Assembly: GCA_027038235.1 (NCBI GenBank)
Contig: JALVXV010000010.1
Location: 1-5,211, forward strand
Direction of reading: 5' to 3'
DNA length: 5,211 nucleotides
Source: Campylobacterales bacterium
GTDB taxonomy: Bacteria > Campylobacterota > Campylobacteria > Campylobacterales > JALSKU01
How positions within the stretch are numbered: position 1 is the stretch's first letter; each line of letters starts with the position of its first letter. The notes beneath the pieces were generated by a model. That model did no database searches and was not told where the DNA came from. It saw only the letters and a program-made list of their open reading frames with translations. Positions 1 through 4,664 of the stretch are shown piece after piece. A program made the position numbers and the translations under genes.

Positions 1-726
1 GCACCTCCAAGAAGTGGAAAAACAGAGCTTTTAAAAGAGTTAGCTCATGGCATCACACACAATCATCCAGAAGTAGAGCTAATAGTGCTTTTGGTAGATG
101 AGAGACCTGAAGAGGTAACAGATATGCAAAGAAGTGTCAAAGGTGATGTATATAGCTCTACCTTTGATCTCTCAGCTAATAACCATGTAAGAGTTGCTGA
201 GCTTGTCATAGAAAAGGCAAAAAGAAGAGTAGAGATAGGAAAAGATGTAGTTATTTTACTTGATTCTATCACTAGACTTGCAAGAGCTTACAACACAGTT
301 ACCCCAAGTAGTGGAAAGGTTTTAAGTGGCGGAGTAGATGCAAATGCTTTGCATAAGCCTAAAAGATTTTTTGGAGCAGCAAGAAATATAGAGGGTGGTG
401 GAAGTCTTACTATCATATCAACCGCTTTGGTTGATACAGGCTCAAGAATGGATGAAGTTATTTTTGAGGAGTTTAAAGGTACAGGCAATAGCGAAATCAT
501 CCTTGATAGACATATATCAGATAGAAGAATATACCCAGCTATTGATATAGTCAAATCAGGCACAAGAAAAGAGGAGCTTTTAGTAGATAAAGATGACCTT
601 CCTAAAATCTGGGCATTAAGAACTGCAATAAGCCAAATGGAAGAGATAGAGGCTCTAAAATTTCTCTACTCAAAACTTTTAAAAACAAAAGACAATAAAG
701 AGTTTTTATCTATAATGAATGACTGA
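1..726 (+). CDS. rho: Transcription termination factor Rho, C-terminal part (5' end outside window)
   Basis: Rho is the hexameric RNA-dependent ATPase and translocase that ends transcription at factor-dependent sites. The reading frame is open from base 1, so the 241 residues seen are the C-terminal motor domain; the N-terminal RNA-binding domain lies upstream of the window. The fragment begins inside the Walker A loop, APPRSGKT (residues 1-8), where E. coli Rho has APPKAGKT. It continues with LLVDERPEEVTDMQR, the Walker B strand VVILLDSITRLARAYNTV, the Q-loop region SGKVLSGGVDANALH, the block PKRFFGAARN, EEFKGTGN, and SGTRKEELL, which carries the arginine finger of the family. Similarity to E. 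coli Rho is continuous to the end, and the stop is TGA. A repeat hairpin begins 4 nt after the stop and murI follows on the same strand. The identification is certain; the true start cannot be seen. Confidence 0.98.
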   Translation, partial: APPRSGKTELLKELAHGITHNHPEVELIVLLVDERPEEVTDMQRSVKGDVYSSTFDLSANNHVRVAELVIEKAKRRVEIGKDVVILLDSITRLARAYNTVTPSSGKVLSGGVDANALHKPKRFFGAARNIEGGGSLTIISTALVDTGSRMDEVIFEEFKGTGNSEIILDRHISDRRIYPAIDIVKSGTRKEELLVDKDDLPKIWALRTAISQMEEIEALKFLYSKLLKTKDNKEFLSIMND

Positions 727-730
727 TGTA

Positions 731-835
731 GAGCTTAGAGCTTAGAGCTTAGAGCTTAGAGCAAATATAAGTTTGCAATAAAATTGTAAATTATATACAA
801 AAGGCTCTATGCTTTTAGCTCTTGGCTCTTAGCTT
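731..835 (+). repeat. Heptad-armed inverted repeat element, copy 1 (rho-murI gap)
   Basis: The left arm (731-762) is four perfect GAGCTTA heptads plus GAGC. The right arm (804-835) is degenerate inverted heptads: GCTCTAT, GCTTTTA, GCTCTTG, GCTCTTA, GCTT. Paired end to end, the two 32-nt arms give 25 Watson-Crick pairs, 3 G-T wobbles and 4 T-T mismatches, by hand count. The 41-nt core between them contains TTTGCAAT (772-779), loop AAA, and ATTGTAAA (783-790), a second small stem with one wobble. The element starts 4 nt after the rho stop and ends 5 nt before the murI ribosome binding site. It matches the element at 4561-4664 in arm length, core length, core stem and polarity. As RNA it would form a very long hairpin. 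It could protect mRNA ends, attenuate read-through into murI, or be a mobile REP/ERIC-like sequence; the sequence alone does not decide. Confidence 0.88.
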
Positions 836-840
836 AATCC

Positions 841-846
841 AAAGGA
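841..846 (+). promoter_or_regulatory. murI ribosome binding site
   Basis: AAAGGA lies 5 nt before ATG 852. It decides the murI start in favour of this ATG over an in-frame TTG at 822, which has no such site and lies inside the repeat arm. Confidence 0.75.
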
Positions 847-851
847 TTAAG

Positions 852-1601
852 ATGACAAGAGCCGGTGTTTTTGATAGTGGAGTTGGAGGGCTTAGTGTTG
901 TTAAATCTCTTTTGCAAGAGAAACTATTTGAAGAGATTATTTACTATGGAGATACTGCAAGAGTTCCTTATGGTCCAAAAGATAAAAATACTATCATAAG
1001 ATATGCACTTGAGGCACTTGAATTTTTTAAAAATTTTGACATAGATATACTTATAGTTGCTTGTAATAGTGTGAGTGCTTATGCTATCAAAGAGTTAAGA
1101 GAGGTTACGACTTTTCCTGTTGTGGGTGTCATTGAGCCTGGAGTAATTGCTCTTACAAATAAGATAAAAGATAAAGATGCAAATATCTTAATAACAGGAA
1201 CAAAAGCAACCATAAAAAGTGAAAAATATAAAAATCTTTTACAAGATAGAGGGTATAAAAATATCATACAAAAAGCAACACCTCTTTTTGTTCCACTAGT
1301 TGAAGAGAAGATATATAGTGGTAATATAGTAGATGCTACAATGAAACATTACTTTAATGATATAAACTCCATTGATGCCCTTGTCATGGGGTGTACACAC
1401 TTTCCTCTCATAGAAAAAGAGTATAAAAAATATTTTCCAAATACTTTGCTTATACACTCAGGAAATGCCATAGTAGAGTATCTAAAATCAACCTACAGTC
1501 TCAAAAAAAACAATAATAAAACAGATATAAAGTTTTATGCCACAGAAAACCCCTCTCAACTTAAGGAAGTTGCCAAAGAGTGGCTAGGAGACCTAGGGTA
1601 A
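852..1601 (+). CDS. murI: Glutamate racemase
   Basis: MurI is a cytoplasmic, cofactor-independent racemase that converts L-glutamate to D-glutamate for the peptidoglycan stem peptide. The protein is 249 residues, normal for the family. It opens with FDSGVGGLSVV (residues 7-17), whose Asp8 and Ser9 are conserved active-site residues, then DTARVPYG (34-41). The two catalytic cysteines are Cys71 in ACNSVSA and Cys181 in GCTHFPLI, followed by His183, close to the Cys70/Cys181/His183 numbering of the Helicobacter pylori enzyme. The first motif reads ACNS where many homologues have ACNT. I chose ATG 852 because AAAGGA precedes it by 5 nt and MTRAGVFDSG starts where homologues start. An upstream in-frame TTG (822) would add ten residues coded by the repeat element. 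The gene may be transcribed with rho, with a large hairpin between them. The Asp/Glu racemase superfamily is the only alternative, and the motif set favours MurI strongly. Confidence 0.96.
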   Translation: MTRAGVFDSGVGGLSVVKSLLQEKLFEEIIYYGDTARVPYGPKDKNTIIRYALEALEFFKNFDIDILIVACNSVSAYAIKELREVTTFPVVGVIEPGVIALTNKIKDKDANILITGTKATIKSEKYKNLLQDRGYKNIIQKATPLFVPLVEEKIYSGNIVDATMKHYFNDINSIDALVMGCTHFPLIEKEYKKYFPNTLLIHSGNAIVEYLKSTYSLKKNNNKTDIKFYATENPSQLKEVAKEWLGDLG

Positions 1602-1631
1602 AGGGGCAAAGGGGTAAAGGGGCAAAGGTGG
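1596..1631 (+). repeat. G-rich tandem octamer repeat after murI, potential G-quadruplex
   Basis: Overlapping the murI stop, G-runs recur every 8 bases: GGG (1596-1598), GGGG (1603-1606), GGGG (1611-1614), GGGG (1619-1622), then GGTGG (1627-1631). The spacers are TAAA, CAAA, TAAA and CAAA, so the unit is GGGGYAAA. Four runs of at least three G with 4-nt loops fit the usual quadruplex pattern, on the coding (RNA-like) strand. Such G density is out of character for this AT-rich sequence. A weak hairpin (GGTGGT 1627-1632 with ACTACC 1650-1655) follows, then T-runs at 1664-1668 and 1673-1678, so the region might help end murI transcription. The repeat and its motif fit are visible; folding and function are inferred. 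Confidence 0.72.
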
Positions 1632-1663
1632 TAAGGAGAAGTTCTGCCCACTACCAACTACTC

Positions 1664-1688
1664 TTTTTCAGCTTTTTTATTGTAAAAT
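1664..1688 (+). promoter_or_regulatory. Possible sigma-70 type promoter of dnaX
   Basis: TAAAAT at 1683-1688 resembles a -10 box and is preceded by T-runs at 1664-1668 and 1673-1678, about 10 nt apart. Campylobacterota housekeeping promoters typically have periodic T-rich stretches instead of a -35 box, which this fits. A start near 1695 would give a leader of about 20 nt before dnaX. AT-rich sequence makes chance matches common, so this is tentative. Confidence 0.4.
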
Positions 1689-1704
1689 AGCTTACATTTT
1701 TTAT

Positions 1705-1710
1705 AAGGGA
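1705..1710 (+). promoter_or_regulatory. dnaX ribosome binding site
   Basis: AAGGGA stands 4 nt before ATG 1715 and supports that start; the first residues MSEVLALKYRPKTF match the usual N-terminus of DnaX. Confidence 0.7.
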
Positions 1711-1714
1711 TAAC

Positions 1715-3331
1715 ATGTCTGAAGTTTTAGCACTAAAATATCGACCAAAAACTTTTGAAGAGCTTATCGGTCAAGATGCAATTACACAAGTCTTAACGGG
1801 TGCTTTATCTTCAAAAAGACTCTCTCATGCCTATCTCTTTTCAGGTCTTAGAGGAAGTGGAAAAACTTCAACCGCTAGAATATTTGCCAAGGCCTTAGTA
1901 TGTGATAAGGGACCTACAGCTAAACCATGTGAAGTTTGCGAAAATTGTCTTGCTACTAATGAAAATAGACACATTGACATCATAGAGATGGATGCGGCAA
2001 GTAGCAGAAAGATAGATGATATAAGAGATTTGATAGAGCAGACAAAATATAAACCAAACATGGCAAGATATAAGATATTTATCATCGATGAAGTTCATAT
2101 GCTCACAAGAGAGGCTTTTAATGCTCTACTTAAGACTCTTGAAGAGCCACCTGAGTATATAAAATTTATCTTAGCAACTACTGATCCTTTAAAGTTACCT
2201 GCTACTATACTCTCAAGAACTCAGCATTTTAGATTTAAAAGAATAGGTACTAAAAATATCAAAAATCATTTAGAGTATATCCTAAACAAAGAGGGCATAG
2301 GGTATGAAAATGAGGCACTTGATATGCTTAGTCGCTCAGGAAATGGTTCACTTAGAGATACTTTAACTCTTTTAGATCAGGCCATCATTTATGCAAAGGG
2401 TTTTATAGATACAAAAAGTGTTGCTGATATGTTAGGAGTAGTTGACCCAGAATTTTTAGATCATATATTTGAAAATATTTTTCAAGATAATAAAAAAGAG
2501 TTACTAAAGATTATAAAAGAGCTTGAGAGTTATGAGAGTGAAGTTGTCATTGATGAGATGATAGCCTATCTTAAAAACTCATTTTTTAGTGGGGATGTTA
2601 GATTTTCTACCCTACTTTATGATAGATTTTTTAGGATTTTAAGTGAGTCTAAAAATCTTCTTTTTTTAAATGCTGATAGTGGTTTTGTTATATCTTTGTT
2701 GTTTTTTAAGCTACTTGAAGCAACAAAGGTAAAGAGAATAGATGATCTTATCAACTCATTAGAGGATAGTATAGATAAAGAGTTGCCAAATCAAAATATC
2801 ATATCTCAACCACAAAATACTACTCAAGATATTGACTTATCAAAACAGGAACAAGTTAAAACTAAGCAAGAGAAATCTACAAATGAGTTACAATACAAAA
2901 AGCTTATCGCATCACTTTATGATAGAAATTATGACACAGGCAAATGCTTTGAAAATAGTGTAAAATTTGTCAGCTTTGTAAATGATGTGCTTACTCTTGA
3001 GAGTTGTGCAAATGGTGAATGTAAAAAGAGTTTAAGAGTGGCTTCAGGCATTATAAAGCACTTTGTTAAAGATATTTTTGGTCTAAACACATCCATATCC
3101 ATGATACCATGCCAAGAAGAAAAATCCATACCAACTAAAGAAGAACCTCATCAAAAAAATAAAAATGATGAACTAGCTAAGGATATACAAACACCATCCT
3201 CTTGTATATCTTCTCATCTTGAGGATAAAGATAGTGAATCAAAAGAGGAAAATATACTAGATGACCCCTTTGTAAAAAGAGCAACAGAGCTTTTTACACC
3301 CAAAAAGATAACTATAAGAAGAAAGGTTTAA
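1715..3331 (+). CDS. dnaX: DNA polymerase III subunit gamma/tau (clamp loader ATPase)
   Basis: DnaX is the AAA+ ATPase of the clamp loader, which opens the beta sliding clamp onto primed DNA and ties polymerase cores together at the replication fork. The protein is 538 residues, shorter than E. coli tau (643). Motifs in order are ALKYRPKTFEELIGQ (N-terminus), Walker A GLRGSGKT (44-51), zinc-binding cysteines C63, C72, C75 and C78, Walker B IIDEVHML (123-130), LATTDP (sensor 1, about 153-158), LSRTQHF (166-172) and the sensor 2 block GSLRD (211-215). The SRC motif, with the trans-acting arginine at R168, reads SRT here. After about residue 360 comes a low-complexity Gln/Lys/Asn linker (about 363-390), a folded region (about 391-465) and a charged tail ending DPFVKRATELF plus a basic end. 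No classical A AAA AAG programmed frameshift site is placed to give a gamma form; an A7 run at 3153-3159 is noted separately. The ypfJ-type gene follows 10 nt downstream. Confidence 0.97.
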   Translation: MSEVLALKYRPKTFEELIGQDAITQVLTGALSSKRLSHAYLFSGLRGSGKTSTARIFAKALVCDKGPTAKPCEVCENCLATNENRHIDIIEMDAASSRKIDDIRDLIEQTKYKPNMARYKIFIIDEVHMLTREAFNALLKTLEEPPEYIKFILATTDPLKLPATILSRTQHFRFKRIGTKNIKNHLEYILNKEGIGYENEALDMLSRSGNGSLRDTLTLLDQAIIYAKGFIDTKSVADMLGVVDPEFLDHIFENIFQDNKKELLKIIKELESYESEVVIDEMIAYLKNSFFSGDVRFSTLLYDRFFRILSESKNLLFLNADSGFVISLLFFKLLEATKVKRIDDLINSLEDSIDKELPNQNIISQPQNTTQDIDLSKQEQVKTKQEKSTNELQYKKLIASLYDRNYDTGKCFENSVKFVSFVNDVLTLESCANGECKKSLRVASGIIKHFVKDIFGLNTSISMIPCQEEKSIPTKEEPHQKNKNDELAKDIQTPSSCISSHLEDKDSESKEENILDDPFVKRATELFTPKKITIRRKV

Positions 3332-3334
3332 GGA
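3330..3334 (+). promoter_or_regulatory. Ribosome binding site of the ypfJ-type gene, overlapping the dnaX stop
   Basis: AAGGA uses the last two bases of the dnaX TAA stop and lies 7 nt before ATG 3342. Ribosomes finishing dnaX would sit over this site, so translational coupling is likely. Confidence 0.65.
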
Positions 3335-3341
3335 TTGAGAT

Positions 3342-4214
3342 ATGAAATGGGATAATTTAGAAAAAAGCAACAATATTGAAGATCTAAGATCTCAAAGACC
3401 TTTAAGAAATTTAGGAAGAATGAGAGGAGGATTAAAATATGCTCTTCCAATAGCACAATTTCTTATGGGAAGTAAGATAGGACGGATAATTCTACTCATT
3501 GCGGTAGTGGCATATTTTTTAGGTTTTAACCCTTTAGCACTACTTGATAATCCAACCTCATCAAAACAGATAGTCGCACCAAGCAAAAAAAATGACAAAG
3601 AAGCAGCATTTGTAGCTGCAGTTTTAGGACAGACTGAAAAAGTTTGGCATCAAATTTTTGCAAAGTATGGCTTAAAGTATAAGGAGCCAAAGCTTGTGCT
3701 ATTTCGTCAAAGCACAAAAAGTGGCTGTGGCTATGCTGTTGCACAAACGGGTCCATTTTACTGCCCTGTAGATCAAAAAGTATATCTAGATCTTAGCTTT
3801 TTTGATGAATTAAAGAATCAATTCCACTCACCGGGCGACTTTGCTGAAGCTTATGTAATAGCCCATGAGATAGGCCACCATGTACAAAACCAGCTAGGAA
3901 CACTTAATAAATCCCATGCTCTAAAATCTCACAGTAGCAAAACAAAAGCCAATAAGATACAAGTAAGGGTCGAACTCCAAGCTGATTGTTATGCTGGTAT
4001 TTGGGCACACTATCTTGATAATGTTTTAGAAGATGGTGATATAAGTGAAGCACTAAATGCAGCAAATGCCATAGGAGATGATACCCTACAAAAACAAACT
4101 AGAGGATATGTTATACCAGATAGTTTTACACATGGAACCTCTGCACAGAGAATGAGTTGGTTTAAAAGAGGCTACAAAAGCGGAAAACTAAAAGATTGTC
4201 AAACAGGAATATAA
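3342..4214 (+). CDS. ypfJ: YpfJ-family membrane-anchored neutral zinc metallopeptidase
   Basis: The 290-residue protein belongs to the putative neutral zinc metallopeptidase family of E. coli YpfJ (Pfam Zn_peptidase). The N-terminus MKWDN with a basic, Gly-containing region (about 1-45) is followed by one hydrophobic helix (about 46-62). This suggests a membrane anchor with the catalytic domain outside the cytoplasm. The zinc site is HEIGHH (175-180): His175 and His179 as ligands, Glu176 as catalytic base. ELQADCYAGIW (211-221) supplies the probable third ligand, Glu211 or Asp215. Family blocks SGCGYA and GPFYCP carry Cys119 and Cys131, a possible disulfide. ALNAANAIGDD and SFTHGTSAQR (261-270) with SWFKRGY close the domain. 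All key residues are present, so it should be active; the substrate is unknown for the family. It sits directly behind dnaX with an overlapping ribosome binding site. The symbol reflects family membership, not proven orthology. Confidence 0.9.
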   Translation: MKWDNLEKSNNIEDLRSQRPLRNLGRMRGGLKYALPIAQFLMGSKIGRIILLIAVVAYFLGFNPLALLDNPTSSKQIVAPSKKNDKEAAFVAAVLGQTEKVWHQIFAKYGLKYKEPKLVLFRQSTKSGCGYAVAQTGPFYCPVDQKVYLDLSFFDELKNQFHSPGDFAEAYVIAHEIGHHVQNQLGTLNKSHALKSHSSKTKANKIQVRVELQADCYAGIWAHYLDNVLEDGDISEALNAANAIGDDTLQKQTRGYVIPDSFTHGTSAQRMSWFKRGYKSGKLKDCQTGI

Positions 4215-4216
4215 GA

Positions 4217-4543
4217 TTAAATCTTACCCAAAATATAGTAGGTCTCTTTGCCTTTTACTTTTTGTAAGTTTATCTTATACTTTGTTGCCCACTCCTGTAT
4301 CATTTCATCAACTTTTTTGATACTCTCTTTGGGTGATTCATTTTTTATCTTTAGATAACTGTTTGAATTTGACATAGCGATATATGCCTGAAAAGGTTTT
4401 AATGTATCACTTAGCTGGATGATATGCTTTTGAATATCTGAAAAATCTCTAGTATTGTTTATGATACTTTCCATCTGTTTTTTTACACTATCATTTATAG
4501 TATAACCAAGCTGTGTAAGCATAGCTTCAACTGTATATCTCAT
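4217..4543 (-). CDS. Hypothetical protein, 108 residues, downstream of prfB
   Basis: I do not recognise this protein. It is 108 residues with no cysteine, no signal peptide and no membrane segment, so probably cytoplasmic. The first two thirds look mainly helical and polar (MRYTVEAMLTQLGYTINDSV to about residue 60). A Lys-rich stretch and a probable terminal beta pair (INLQKVKGKETYYILGKI) follow. It is likely a real gene: AAGGAG lies 4 nt before the ATG, the frame fills the gap between ypfJ and prfB, and it reads in the same direction as prfB with a repeat hairpin between. Its stop is 2 nt from the ypfJ stop on the other strand. It could be expressed by read-through from prfB or from a promoter near its own start; no clear -10 box was identified. 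No function is proposed. Confidence 0.78.
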   Translation of the reverse strand: MRYTVEAMLTQLGYTINDSVKKQMESIINNTRDFSDIQKHIIQLSDTLKPFQAYIAMSNSNSYLKIKNESPKESIKKVDEMIQEWATKYKINLQKVKGKETYYILGKI

Positions 4544-4547
4544 AATT

Positions 4548-4553
4548 CTCCTT
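4548..4553 (-). promoter_or_regulatory. Ribosome binding site of the 108-residue hypothetical gene
   Basis: On the minus strand AAGGAG is followed by AATT and then ATG (4543-4541), the strongest Shine-Dalgarno match in the window. It is the main evidence that this short unrecognised frame is translated. Confidence 0.75.
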
Positions 4554-4560
4554 TTTTTAA

Positions 4561-4664
4561 AAGCTTAGGGCTGAGAGCTTAAAGCTGAGAGCTTTTAACA
4601 AATTTGCAACAAAGTTGCAAATTTTACTCATTGCTCTAAGCTCTAAGCTCTAAGCTCTAAGCTT
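4561..4664 (-). repeat. Heptad-armed inverted repeat element, copy 2 (prfB-hypothetical gap)
   Basis: Read on the minus strand from prfB, the proximal arm (4664-4633) is AAGC then four perfect TTAGAGC heptads, the same permuted heptad as in copy 1. The distal arm (4592-4561) is degenerate. The two 32-nt arms pair with 28 Watson-Crick pairs, one G-T wobble and 3 mismatches, by hand count. The 40-nt core holds a perfect 11-bp stem: AAATTTGCAAC (4600-4610), loop AAA, GTTGCAAATTT (4614-4624), all on the + strand. The outer ends are exact inverses (AAGCTTAG and CTAAGCTT). The element overlaps the prfB 3' end: the last Ala codon and TAG stop are its first bases. Arm length, core length, core stem and polarity match copy 1 at 731-835. 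No U-run follows, so it is not a standard intrinsic terminator. Confidence 0.9.

Noticed and set aside
731..762. CRISPR array
   Set aside because: The repeats are 7 nt and directly tandem without spacers, and no cas gene is present.
773..797. Promoter in the copy 1 core (TTGCAA and TATATA)
   Set aside because: The spacing is only 13 nt and these sequences are explained by the conserved core stem; no independent support.
731..835. Standard intrinsic terminator of rho
   Set aside because: The hairpin is much longer than usual, its stem is not GC-capped, and no U-run follows the distal arm, which leads directly into the murI ribosome binding site.
822..851. TTG-initiated N-terminal extension of MurI
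   Set aside because: The codons lie in the repeat arm, no ribosome binding site precedes TTG, and the family N-terminus begins at ATG 852 with AAAGGA in front.
1831..2098. Minus-strand open frames inside dnaX, and similar ones inside rho, murI and ypfJ
   Set aside because: They lie wholly within well-identified genes, show no family motifs and lack convincing ribosome binding sites.
2894..2902. Classical dnaX frameshift site at TAC AAA AAG
   Set aside because: In the reading frame the heptamer is C AAA AAG, so the P-site tRNA cannot re-pair as in A AAA AAG; no stimulatory hairpin is evident.
4213..4225. Bidirectional terminator AAGATT A AATCTT
   Set aside because: A one-base centre cannot form a loop, the stem is AT-rich, and there is no flanking T-run.
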